From positions 1 through 64,000 of the forward strand of contig JBEWZL010000300.1 in assembly GCA_045837725.1 (NCBI GenBank): a DNA stretch of 64,000 bases, written 5' to 3'. How positions within the stretch are numbered: position 1 is the first letter of the stretch; each line of letters starts with the position of its first letter. Of the stretch, positions 43,366 to 55,063 are shown one piece after another. This stretch comes from Vermamoeba vermiformis. Taxonomy: Eukaryota > Tubulinea > Echinamoebida. Position numbers and translations under genes: made by a program. The notes below the pieces were generated by a model. The model saw only the letters and a program-made list of their open reading frames with translations. It was not told the origin of the DNA and searched no databases.

Positions 43366-43978
43366 TTAGAAGCTCTTAAGGCATCTATGCACTACTATAC
43401 TTTCCTAATATGGTTCTATTTCTTTGATTGCATGAAACAATACAAATTGAATACGCTGACGACTGCGCCGAGTGAGCTGACAATTAAAGGCATGGTCTTC
43501 TTGCTTTGCAAGTATCTGTTACCCATAAATACTGTCAACAAGGCAGAAATACCTAAAATAGGAATAATTAAGTTAGTTGTCCGTTTCGAGCAAAGTAAAA
43601 ATCAGATCACGTATCGACGAAAAGATTTTCGTGACTTACCAATGCTCAGAGGGTATCCAAAGCTAGGCTTCGTATCCAATTGAGATGAGGCGTAGATAAG
43701 AAGGGCACCAGCGACGCCACCACTGACAAGAGAAGGGATGGAGCGTGCCTAAATTTAATTTGTTTAAATAATTATCTAAAATTATTATAATCTGTGCAGC
43801 AAAAAGTAAATAATATATATAAAAGGTAAATGAGATAATATTAATTTTTCTAAACTTTTGAACCCAATAAACTCCGTTCCGAGCAGATGTGACGTCTTAC
43901 CTTAGCGTAGCCCATCAAACCACCAGCGAGGAGCAACGCACCATAAATACCGGTCAAATACGCAGAAGAGTCAGACAT
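43366..43978 (-). CDS. TMEM14-family membrane protein
   Basis: Exons 43901-43978 and 43640-43748 join to a third beginning at an acceptor near 43540. The sequence (ATG at 43978) starts SSAYLTGIYGALLLAGGLMGYAK and continues IPSLVSGGVAGALLIYASS, then FMGNRYLQSKKTMPL, the TMEM14/UPF0136 pattern of four short membrane helices. Animal TMEM14C moves porphyrin precursors across the inner mitochondrial membrane. The last exon is uncertain: reading on gives a stop at 43385, a further splice gives a stop at 43366; the family's fourth helix is only partly matched. A forward frame of 139 codons over this gene is its shadow. Confidence 0.75.
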
Positions 43979-44681
43979 TGAAATCAGTTGTGGTATTAGT
44001 GTTTCAGAAAATTCTTTTGTGATCCTAAAATTGTTCGAATGGATACGTGTGTCCAAGCTGACAAATGAAATTGACCAAACAACAGTTACTATCTACGTAG
44101 TTGCAGTGTATCTCGAATCGGTAACAATTTGCGAGCATAAGTTACTTTGCGTGTAACAAAGCTTTCAATAAATCGCATGTACAGTCAACACAGAGCCGCG
44201 GCAGAGTCGATGAGTCCACGCGAGCACTTCTGTAACTCGGTGGGGAAAGTAAGGATTACACTGGCACCTTCAACGTTTGGATGGATGGAATTTTGGTTGC
44301 AGTTAATAATTTGCCGTAAAGAAAATTTCGTAGGATCGTGTAGTGGCACTCTATTATACTCAACGTACATACTTATCATCTAGATTAGTTTGGCGGGAAA
44401 ATTTGGATGGAGAGAAATGAGAGTCGGTCTGCTTCCGAAGACAACGTAGAGAAGTGTACCTTTCGATTACAGCGCTGTTTGGGTTTTTGACTGAAAAGAT
44501 TCCTTGAATCGAGTTTGATGCCATTTCCAGCATTGCCACGTGAAATCAACGAAAACAGGTTTTTTTGACCAATCAAATCGCGGTTCAACCAGGGCGGATT
44601 CGTTGAAGGAAAACTTTAAAAGGAAAAGAATGTTCTGCCGGAGTTCTTCAAATCAAAACTCAACCACAACACAATACAACA
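43979..44681. other. intergenic, with TATA-like box at its right end
   Basis: A 703-bp gap between the TMEM14 gene (minus) and the 54-aa gene (plus). Reverse and forward frames of 64-78 codons have no support. A CTTTAAAAGG word at 44614-44623 lies about 60 bp before the ATG of the small gene and is its likely core promoter. Confidence 0.45.
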
Positions 44682-44846
44682 ATGGAAGTCACTTTAGTCA
44701 ATATCAACGGAAATGTCTACGCTCACGGTGGCACCAACACCAATGGTTCCCTCGGCACTGGTGAAAACTGCGTCTTCTGGATTAATGCTGGTCCTGCTCC
44801 TGTAGCCGAGGCCGTCGACTTGTCTTACCTCTCGTTGAATCAGTAA
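44682..44846 (+). CDS. 54-aa small protein, probably highly expressed
   Basis: Single exon; the peptide begins MEVTLVNINGNVYAHGG, has a Gly/Thr/Asn-rich turn region and ends SYLSLNQ. No signal or membrane segment. The codon set is strongly biased (gtc, aac, atc, ggt, ctc), as in the Grg1-like and M15-like genes, in contrast to the AT-rich flanks. A TATA-like box lies about 60 bp upstream and an A/C-rich leader (caaccacaacacaatacaaca) precedes the ATG. I know no family; the short beta-rich pattern could be a single small domain. Codon bias makes a chance frame unlikely. Confidence 0.7.
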   Translation: MEVTLVNINGNVYAHGGTNTNGSLGTGENCVFWINAGPAPVAEAVDLSYLSLNQ

Positions 44847-45288
44847 GGAGCTCGAGTTCAAGCAATAAGTTCTTCCTCATTGGAATTACTGTACTTCGAG
44901 AATAAAAATTATTTGTACCATTATCGGCATCTTTTTCCCTATTGTTCCAAAATGTCGGCGCATTAAGGGATAACATCTTCCATAGCTTCGCTACTAATAG
45001 GTCAAATTTTGGCTTTTTGTTAGTACGGCCGTTAAAAATTAAATTAATTAACGCAGATTGAAATTCGCATACAAAAAGTGGACAGCATTCCATTATTCAT
45101 CTTGTTATACACCGATATTAGGGCTTACTCGCAGGAAGACCAGGAGCAGCACGGTAGTAAGTAACGGCCACTATTTACAATTTATGTACAGATCTGGTAC
45201 AAATATGTATCGTCATTGAAGTACCACGCATTAGTTCGTCGAATTTACAAATTGAGCCCGTATTTAGTTCTAAAGACTCGGTATTGAA
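44847..45288. other. intergenic stretch
   Basis: A 442-bp gap between the convergent 54-aa gene and the EF-hand gene. AATAAA at about 44902 could end the first transcript. A 103-codon reverse frame overlaps its left part but is antisense to the 54-aa gene and unsupported. Confidence 0.4.
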
Positions 45289-46021
45289 CTAAGCTTCGTC
45301 ATCTGCTTCGTTAAATCCGAGCGCTTTGAAACACCCTAAAATGTACTCATCCAGGGTTACCTACGCGTAAAGGTATTATAATAGAGCTCGTTGGTATTAC
45401 GGCACGCTTCATACCTCTCCGTCGCCATTAGCATCCAGATCTTGCAACATTTTCAGCCAGTCTTTCTTAGGTATCTAGAAGTCGTCAGAAATTTGAAAAG
45501 AAGCTATTATATAGTATCTATATGGGCATTCGCGTTAAAGAACAAGAAGAACCACTTCTAAAAGCGGTATCCGATCGGGATCTCCGGTAACTTACGCCTA
45601 ATTTTTCCCATGCGCCTTTTGCTGTAGTGATAGGTATCACACCATTCTTATTTTCGTCTAGTAGGTGGAAGTCTTTTAAAAATCGCTTTTCTATTAAGCT
45701 GACGAATTCGTGAAAATCGATCCTGACAAAATTGACGTCAATACTCGTAATAATTCAAAAAAATTGTATATGCGTACTGTTCATCATGATTTTTATCTAT
45801 CAAGTCTATTTCTTTCAGGATCTCTACCCGGGGCATTTTTAGAAATTCCTAATTATTAATGAATTAGATCCGGCTTTAATTTTTAGGTCTTCAACTGCTA
45901 TACTTGCATGCAATTCATTTACATCTATCACTCCATCACCGTTTTTGTCTAAATGATCAAAAGCTTTTCGGATGTAGGGTTTGTACGCGTGAGGAGCATG
46001 GCGGGGGCTTGTTTGACCCAT
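45289..46021 (-). CDS. EF-hand calcium-binding protein
   Basis: About five exons, roughly 170 aa, ATG at 46021. Four helix-loop-helix units are visible: DKNGDGVIDVNEL (canonical calcium loop), IDLIDKNHDEQ then RIDFHEF, LLDENKNGVIP (partly degenerate), and DLDANGDGEVTLDEY (canonical, split by an intron after GDGE). Two hands probably bind calcium tightly, two weakly. No myristoylation motif of recoverin type is clear, although the N-terminus starts MGQTS, which could be myristoylated after Met removal. A calmodulin-like sensor or regulator is likely. Confidence 0.82.
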
Positions 46022-46503
46022 TATTTACACTTAAAATATATCCGCTGTTGTTTATAGTTGGAATTGCTGAAATGATGGTGCGGAGCAAGAGATTTTGTTC
46101 CTTCAAAGGCCGTAAAAACTTTCGTGTGACTTTCAGAACGTGTGTTTCTGAAACTACTGGTGGAAATCACCCGAAGAATAAATGAAACAATAAATATATA
46201 AGTTCAAATATATAGTTTCCGTTATCGTGCTCCAATGGTACCCGGATTTCAGTAATTCTTCTTACCGAATGCGGTACACAGCAAAATTTTCATTGAATTG
46301 AGACGCTATCAACTGTCTTTATCCAATCAATACATTCATTGATGCATTGACACTACTGACACGCGTTATCGCTAGCGTGTTGGTATATATTAACGAGAAA
46401 TATTGAAATATAGAGCGCATCTATCTAAGGTTACTTACGATCGTTTGACACGTATAAATAAAATTCGAGCAGTTTATTCGTGTTTAATTTTTGAATGATA
46501 TAA
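46022..46503. other. intergenic stretch
   Basis: A 482-bp AT-rich gap between the EF-hand gene start and the bystin stop, both minus. A 93-codon forward frame overlapping the EF-hand exon is its shadow. Nothing else seen. Confidence 0.4.
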
Positions 46504-48970
46504 TTAATCTATCATATCAACAGCACCATCAACATCCATAGTTTCTGTAAATACGTCGATTAGATCCGGAAATAAACAAAGCGTAGTAAGGCTACTCACC
46601 ATCTTCATTACGGCACTTTGAGCTAAACAATTCTCTTCTAATCTCGGGTGTAATGGAGTGATGATATTTGTTGCGCAGCAATAATTTCAGCTTTTCTTTT
46701 TGTTCAGGAGTAAGATCCGTTTTGTATCTATTAAAAAATGTTAGTCATAGCTCCGAATGCCCAATATGGACAATATTATTATAAGGTAATACCTTTGAGC
46801 GAAGATCAACACGCATTGATGCCAGAGAATAGGCAATTCTCTTCGATCGTGCTACGAATCCGGATTAGAACCGAAAATATTCAAAGAGTATAATTGTTAT
46901 CCTTACAGTAAATCCAGCAAAGTGTTCTACAATTGCATCAACGACACGGAACGGCAAGGCGTATTTTTTATCCAAAAGAATTTTCATAAAGATTGATGTC
47001 GCGCCACTGTATTCCATTTCAGCCAACTGATAATAATATTAATATGATGGCCATATAGATTATTATGGGTCCATACCTTTAATAAAGCTACGGCACTGTG
47101 TAATACGGGGACTGAAACTCTTCGCAAAACAGATCCGACAATAACTGCTTCTCTCAACGTGCAATCGCCAGACTAATATCATAAATAAGTATATTGCCTC
47201 TATAATATAGCTATTAGTGTAATTTACCTCAATAAGAGGGAAAAGAATGCCCTTGTAGAACGCATCCGGTTTGAACAACGCTTTCTTGAGTGACATGTAC
47301 AAATGCCAGTTTAATTTCTTATTGTTGAGAATATCGTCGCGAATTCTAGGTAAAAGTACCAAGAAGTAATATCTAAAAGAAACAAGATTAAAACGAGCGG
47401 CCATAAAGCGCGATCCAAAAATTGGATTATTGGTTCAATTCAAATAATTCGGTATATAATATAGCTAATATTATACTTACCGTTGAGCCATCTTAGCGTT
47501 GAAGTTAGAAGCAAAAATTTTTGTTGCAACACGAACACCGGATGCAGACCAGTTTTCGGGGTGAGTGTAGTACAAGACTTCTTCCCAGTTAGTCAAAGAT
47601 GGAATGATTTTAAAGGCCTTGGGGACCTATATCCACGAATATAAGTATTGAAATCATGATATATTATACAAGTTGTAGATCACGCGTCAAAGTCACGGAT
47701 CTACAATATTTTTGAACTACACTTACTTTGCCGGCAGTAAAGTTACGCATAATTTCTCCGACTCTATGATGATAGGTTATATTAGTATTATATTTATTAG
47801 AGATAAACGCTAAAATGTAACTTACTGAGTGTAAACTTCGATAATCTTAGGATTGATAGAAGGAACTGCATTAAAAATTAGAAACAATTCATTACTATAT
47901 GGCAAATAAAGGTAGAGTATAATTAGTAAAGTATATATATCGATTTTCTTTGTCGCAAGGAAATTTTGCGATCGAGTCTTTTTTGTAACGTACCAGGACC
48001 GCCTCCAGGAGTACTCTTAGGCACGAGTTCTAATTGCTGTTCCTTTTCTTTAATTTTTTCCATAATTATATCGGCCAACGAACGGCGTTCAGTGGCTTGA
48101 GGCTTGTTGAACGCAGCCATCACTCGTTCATCTTCAGGATCTACCTCCTACGGATTTATAATCGTCAAGTAACGAACATGTATGAAAGATATTAATAAGG
48201 CATATTATTTTGGCAAAATAAAGCCAAAATATGACCAATTTGTTAGATCAGATCTATTTTCGCCGTGACTAACGCTATTGCCCTTATAATAATATTCGCT
48301 AAATTGAAGTACTTACAATTTCTTCAACATCTTCGTCATATTCCTCTTTGAAAGCTTCATCGTCGCTGTCAGATTCTTGATCGGAATCTAATTCAGCAGC
48401 AGTGTATTTTCCAGCAAGTTTGTTATTAATTGGTCTATATGAATATTAAACATTAAAATGATGTCGATAGAATTAATTTTCGCGGATCTTAAACGCAGAT
48501 CGCATCCGTTAAAAATTCAGATCCAGTGTCATTAATTGCAATTAATATTGTAACGTACTCCTCATCACTGATATTTTCTTCTTCTTCTTCTTGTTGCTTG
48601 CGGACTTGTTTCAACAGCTTTTGACTGAGTTCTTTGGGCAGGTAGTTAGGTTTCTAGATTAAATCCAACAATTAATTTATTTGCAGCAATTGAACTAATA
48701 CCAGCATCGCGAAATTTATTATATTATTTTAGTCCTCGATTTTGAATTTCACGATAAAAATTATTGATGCGATCCGAAATACGATCGAGTCATTTCCCAC
48801 AAGAGTAAAATATGTATAATGGGTCCTATTATTACCTCAACTTTTTTTGCTTCTTTCTTATCAACAACACGCTTTTTGATTCCCTTCGTCTCGATTTGAT
48901 CGGCTCTGATCTGATCATAGAGCGGATCGTGTCGTTGTTGCTTCGATTTTGATTTAGGTGCCTTGCTCAT
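46504..48970 (-). CDS. BYSL: bystin (40S ribosome biogenesis factor)
   Basis: About ten exons, ATG at 48970. The N-terminus is basic and Glu-rich ([18 protein letters not shown], then acidic blocks), as in all bystins. The core is highly conserved: [94 protein letters not shown]. Bystin (Enp1 in yeast) binds pre-40S particles in the nucleolus and late nucleus and helps 18S rRNA maturation and export. The C-terminus ends in an acidic tail. The start lies only 134 bp from the divergent kinase gene. Confidence 0.93.
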
Positions 48971-49104
48971 CTTGTATGTTGCTTGTAAGCGAGATTTGCT
49001 CGAACTAAAGTTCCACTCCGGGCCAAAATTTAGCACGCAAAAATTACCGCCAAATATTTACTTAATCCTGCCATGAAGCACCACAACTGTCAACAAGCGT
49101 TAAT

Positions 49105-51845
49105 ATGAACCAAATTGGAGGGGGTAAATAAGCTACGAGTTATGAATAAGATTCAAGGGCAAGGAACTTTTGAATTTTTTAAATAGTTATTAAAATTTTC
49201 AACTGGTTTGGATTGATTAATTCAATATTGGCTATTTCTCGTAATACTCTCTTACATAATACACTTTGTAAGCTGAATTTACTTAATTAATATCATTTTA
49301 GGTCAACCCCAAGAAGATGCACCTTCAGAATCTCAAGACAGAAGACGAGCGAGGGCTTCGGAAGACAATAACAAAGAACCTGCCAAAAAAAAGAGGAAAA
49401 TTGATGATCTAGAGAGCAGTAGTTCTTTTGGGTTACTGCTTGCAGTCGATGAGACATACCAACTTGCAGTAAGCGACGCTGGCGAGGTTAAAGATAAAAA
49501 TATAGCAGCGACTGCTCCTCTTTCAAGCAAATTTAAAAGTAACCAAACAATGGCGCGTTACTAGCAACTAATTGCATCCACAGCGGGTACTAACGAATTT
49601 GCTAACCTCCTGCGGGAAAATGGAATCAGTCCGAGAACTACTCCTATTGTTCCCATGCAACCGACTCAAGTGCCTTGGCGGAACATGGAAGTTGACGATT
49701 TAGTAGCCTCGTTCATAGCCAAATTTCCATCAATGGTAAGTTTCGGTAAAAAAACCCGAGTCGACGCGCTAATAACCGTACTCGTTAGCTTACTTCGAAT
49801 GATGAGGATAGGCCAAGGGTTTGGAATGAAATCGAAACCGAAATACTCAACGCTGTAGTGGAAGGGCTGAGTCTTGACGACATTCACTCTGTTTTGCCCG
49901 ACTTGATGTCTGCGGGCTCATGGAGAACTGCAATAGTTTCTGCAACGTCATTGACAGACAAGAACTATGAGCGAGATTACACTGCTCAAGTATACGGGCA
50001 GTACTTCGAGCCGTTCCTGCTAGATCTAAATCATAAGGCGTAAGTAAAGCAAAATTGCGGCCTGTCAGTAATTTAATTACAATAGGTGCACTAATATGCC
50101 ACTACCGCCACCATTCGAGAAATATAGAAGAAAACCCGATGCTCATGCATTTGTGAACTCGACTTTGAAAGAATTCATTTTCTTCCTTCGTGAAGACAGT
50201 CCCGTAAGAACAGACAACGACGCAGATGTTCACAAAGATCTTCACAAGATTGTACAACTCATGCGATGTGCACTTCGATTGCAAACACTGATGTTAGACC
50301 CGAGCTACAAAGGTCAGAGAACGCTGTACTGCTTTGGCATTCTGAGCAGCGGCCTCAAGTTTCGGCTGCTACAAATGAGCGTGGTGTTGAAAACAGAGCA
50401 AGATTACACATCGTCGAAATTTATGTTATACATTGATAATGGTTTGCTTGATCTCAATTTTGCGCTGGTCGACGTGGACGAAAAACGCGCAAGGCTGACA
50501 AAATGGCTGAACTGGCTGTCTGTGATTAGAAGCTACGGATTTCATTTGAAAAAGTTACTGGAGAGTGGCGAATGGCAACTGAACACAGAGTTGTTGGAGT
50601 GCAAAACCACTGCAAAGACTGGGGTTGTTCACGAGAGTGCTAAGAACAAGGAGGGTGATAAAAATGAGCAGACTAACGAGAAAAACACCGACGAGGTCAA
50701 TGATGCGATACTGGCTGCAATTGTACAGGCAGTTGAGGACAAGAGATATCGCGTGCTTCACGAGGTAAGGCCATTTATTTCGTCTAACTGCTCGTACGCT
50801 ACATGAGGCAACCGTGAGATTTCAAAGATAGAATTGCTAACTATCCCACCAGGATGGTGGAAGCGACAAGAGAGTAGTGGCCGTTTGTACCTGCATAGGC
50901 CGCATTCGTGTCTTTGCGGTGAAGATCTTTGGTGTCGAGTCTCGAAAACGGTCGCGTGAAGTTGAAGTGATGAACATGCTCGGAAAACACCCGCACATCA
51001 GCGAGATACTCGCCTCGACCACATTGAAGAGTACGTACTGACTGCACTCTAGATAAGGTTTGGCTGACTGATTATGTAGCCGGCGAATTAATCGTTGTTC
51101 AACCATACTACCCACCTTCCTATGATCTTCTTGGTTACGATGAATACTGCCAAGTCTTTCTTCACCTTGCCAAGGTACGTGATCACGTGTCACGTGTCAG
51201 CGCCGCTATGAGTGTAAAGAGAACTAACTCTTATTATCATAAGGGTCTCGAACATATTCATGAGCGAGGTGTCATCCATGGTGACTTCAAGCCTGCAAAC
51301 TTGATTACTACTAAGGACCGTTACACGCGTATCATTGACTTTGACTTCAGTCTCAGAATAGGTACTGGTACGTAATCCCATTCGGTGACCTTTACCTTAC
51401 AACCAGATTACGACGTTTATGTTGAGCACAGTACTAACTTACAGCTTGCTAGACGGCTGGAACCAGGTCGTCGGCACATCCGGCTATCGTGCTCCAGAAA
51501 CGTACGACAAAAAGAACAATAAGCTCACGCCCAAGATCGATATTTGGAGCTTGGCGATGACTATGTGTCGTTCTGTAAGACGTTGCATATCGTTGGCTTA
51601 AATACCTCAATGCTGATACTAACAATTTGATTTGCAGTTCGGATCTCTTGCCGATGAATTGGATCCGCTGAAAAAGCATCAGATCCTGTTGGAGCAGCTA
51701 CGCTTCAAGTAAGTGCTTTGCTAAGAAAACAATTTCTTATACTTATAGTGTAACAAGCGTTTTTCTGGCCCCACTTCGCGTGCTGCTCGTGAAGATGATT
51801 GAATTGAATCCCCACAACAGCGCGTCAAGTTCGCCAAGCCATTGA
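49105..51845 (+). CDS. serine/threonine-type kinase with novel N-terminal domain, unit A
   Basis: Exon 1 (49105-49123) joins in phase to 49302-49538, 49584-49735 and onward. The N-terminus has a nuclear-localisation-like PAKKKRKIDD. A domain of about 250 residues follows (DSPVRTDND, RCALRLQ, RTLYCFGIL, LNWLSVIRSYGFHL) that I cannot place. It recalls the endonuclease-like regulatory domains upstream of FunK1 or Crinkler kinases, which is inference. The kinase lobe shows VFAVKIFG (Lys in VAVK position), HGDFKPANL in place of HRD, DFDFS in place of DFG, and APE as APET. Asp of HGD and of DFD are kept, so activity is possible. Near the C-terminus the frame shifts relative to unit B and stops at 51845. 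Confidence 0.75.
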
Positions 51846-51852
51846 ACTGGCC

Positions 51853-54775
51853 ATGCAAGACAAAGACTACGCACACATTCTTTGGAGAGTGAGGACTTCA
51901 GATGAAGAGCGCGACAAAAAAAGGAGGAGACTTGACGTAGCTAATAATACTTCCGCTTTATTAGCGGATGCAACAAATCAACAAGCTGGCGAGGTTACGG
52001 TTGTCCAAGAGAAGATACAACAGGATCTAATTGCAGAGAGCGAGCAACAAAAGGCGGAAGAGCTTGAAAATAAGGAAGAATTAGTACAGAATCCAGAGGA
52101 AGAAAACTCATTAGACTCGTCGGAACTCCGTAAGTCACCGCTATTCAGCAGATTTAAATCCGATGACATTCTTGAACCTACAAAAAGATCAATATTTAAC
52201 CGACATACTGCCTCAGTTCCTACGACCTTAGATGACGGAGTTGCAAAGACAAAGTACGTCTCGATACCCAAAGAGTGGGGTCTCGACTCTGCTTATTGCA
52301 AGATTGATGGCCAAGAGTACGCTTTAGTTAAAGTAATTCTAAAATCGTTTTATTAACAAGAGATCGTCATTTAGTGTTTACTTTAAAGACCTCTTGAAAG
52401 AATACGGAATCTACCCCGCATTTTTTCCTATTGTAAAGATGGACCTGCGTGCAGTACCTTGGCGAGCGGCGGGTAGTACAGCAGAAAATTTGGTCGTTTC
52501 GGTTTCAAGTAAATTTCCGATGTTTGTAAGTTTAAGCGTTAACTTCGCACATTTTAGAAAGTCTAACGATCATTCCGCTAGATTACTGCTAATGACAGCG
52601 AGGAGAGAAGAACGCTCTTAAACGAAATCGAAACCGAGACACTCAGTGTTGCAAAAGAGTTTGGGGCTGGCGCTATTTCTTTTCTGCCAGACTTTGCGTC
52701 TGCAGGCTCATGGAGAACTGCGGTGCGGTCTGCAGCGTTATCAACGACCAAGAATTCTGACCAGGATTACACTGTGCAAATGTATTTTGAACCGTTCCTG
52801 GCAGGTCTGGAGCACAAGGCGTATGTAACGAAAATAGAGGTTAGATTGACACGCGTACTTACCATTACAAATAATAGGTGTAGCAGCATGCCTCTACCAC
52901 CGCCGTTTGAGAGCCTTAATCGAAAGCCCGCTGTTCGCGGATTCGTCAAAACGAGTTTGAAAGAATTCATTTACTTTCTTCGTGAAGACAGTCCCGTGAG
53001 AACAGACAACAACACAGATGTTCACAAAGGCCCTTTCAAGCTTGTGCAACTCATCCGATGTGCGCTTCGATTGCAAGCACTGATGTTGAGTCCAGACTAC
53101 AGTGGGAGGACGTTGTACTGCTTTGGCATTCTGTGCAACGGACTCAAGCTCCAACTGTTGCAAATGAGCGTGACTTTGAACTCACTTAAGGACTACGCAT
53201 CACCAATCTTTAGCTTGTATATCGAGAAAAAGCAACTTGACCTCGGTTTCACTGAACAGACCACCATGGATGTCATCCATTCACGCCTGACAAGATTGTT
53301 CAACTGGCTGGCCGTGATTCGAAGCTACGGATTTCACTTGGATCAACGGCTCAATAGTGGCCAATGGTTGCTGAACAAAGAGATGCTCAAGTGCAACACA
53401 AGTCTCGCTGACTCTCCTGCCAAATCTACGGCCAAGCACCACGTGCAAAATAAAGAGAAAGATGACGAGGTTGATCACAACACGAGCCCTCAAAGAGATC
53501 AAGATAGGCTTGGCAGAACTCCAAGACAGCTTAATTTCGATGCAGTGGCTCAAAGAAAGAGCAATAATAACAACAACCGGACTACCGATGGGATAAACGA
53601 CGCAATATTGGCTGCGATTGTACAAGCGATTGAAGACAAACGATACAGCGTACTTCACGAGGTAAGTCCATTTAAGTATTAATTCGTTGCGAACCATCAT
53701 TACTAATTGTTTTCAACAGAACAATAGTCGTGACAAGAAAGTAGTTGCGTTGTGTACCTTAGTTGGTCGTGCTCGTGTCTTTGCAGTGAAGATCTTTGGT
53801 GTCGAATCACAGAAGAGGTCGCGTGAAGTTGAAGTGATGAAATTGCTCGGAAAACACCCGCACATCAGCGAGATACTTGCCTCGACCACATTGAACTGTA
53901 CGTTGAATATCATGTGAGCTAATCTAATTAATTATTGACATTTAGCTGGTGAATTGATCGTCGTTCAACCGTACTACCCGCCATTCCCTCACAAGAACGT
54001 CTGTTACGAAAAGTTTCGTAAAATCTTTCTTCACGCTGCCAAGGTACGCCTGATTGTTTTCCAAAATGAAAGAGCTGACAGTATTGTTTAGGGTCTTGAG
54101 TACATGCATGAACGAGGTGTCATCCACGCAGATTTAAAGCCTTCAAACATGGTCTTTGATGCAGACTGCCACACGCGCATAATCGACTTTGACTGCAGTC
54201 TGAGAATCGGCATTGGTAAGTGAACCGAGAGCAAGGCTTTGCTGACGTGCCTTCCCTTTAATTTTCAAGCACTCAAGCGTCGTGCAATCAAGTACTGACT
54301 TTCATCTTGCCTAGATGGTTGGAACGAGTTTGTTGGGACAGAAGGCTTTCGTGCGCCAGAAACAGAAGAGTACGACAAAAAGAACGAGGTCACACCGAAG
54401 ATCGATATATGGAGCTTGGCGATGGCAATGTGTTCGAGTGTAAGCTCTTTGTACACGTCACGCACCGCTGAACTGAACTAATTGGCATGTTTTGACAGCT
54501 TTCAATGATTGGCGAAGAAGAGAAAGATTCTCTCAAGAAGCGCGAGCTGCTGTTGAAGCTTGTGAGTCCCGAGTAAGTACCTTCCCGTAGTTGCTAAATT
54601 AAACAAAACTCTCACGTATTTTTCTAGCGAGTTCTTTGCTCCCCTTCTTCTGTTGCTCGAAAAGATGGTAGAGTTGAATCCAGAAAACAGACCTACTGCG
54701 CGGCAAGTGCGTGAAGCGATTGAGCTGTCAATGCAAGGCAAAGACTACGCACACATTCTTGAACCAAACCAGTGA
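51853..54775 (+). CDS. serine/threonine-type kinase with novel N-terminal domain, unit B
   Basis: Paralogue of unit A in the same order and with the same introns. The ATG at 51853 lies 7 bp after the stop of unit A, inside what corresponds to the C-terminal tail of a unit (QDKDYAHIL matches QGKDYAHIL at this gene's own end). A nuclear-localisation-like DKKRRRLDV follows, then a Glu-rich stretch, the shared unknown domain (SPVRTDNN, RCALRLQ, RTLYCFGIL) and a kinase with VFAVKIFG, HADLKPSNM and DFDCS. The tail (LNPENRPTARQVREAIEL) is intact here. With no room for a promoter, unit B may be read from the unit A transcript, or start from within it. Confidence 0.72.
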
Positions 54776-55063
54776 CAGCTACGTACAATGACAACAAAGA
54801 GAGTGAAGTTACGAAGCCAGCTAACGTCACCAAGTCGCCAGACCAACGAGAACTAGCACGTGCAAGTTGATGAGGCGTGGAAACATTAAGCCTTGAACAA
54901 ATTACAAGGTGACACGGCCGTGTACAAAGTTCAAGGCAAGGGTTAAAATTACACGTGACTTTCTGACCGGTCAGAAACTTTTTTATTGCCTCCCGTTTGT
55001 GACGAAAAGGGGAATTGTTTTGGCTCGATCGAGTGCACCACAAAGAATTTACAGTGATTAATT
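54776..55063. other. intergenic stretch
   Basis: A 288-bp gap between unit B and the metallo-beta-lactamase gene, both plus. A reverse frame of 116 codons crosses it without support. No TATA box evident. Confidence 0.4.

Noticed and set aside
43264-43683. Forward frame of 139 codons
   Set aside because: Starts at a non-ATG codon and lies antisense over the TMEM14 exons and introns, which carry clear family motifs.
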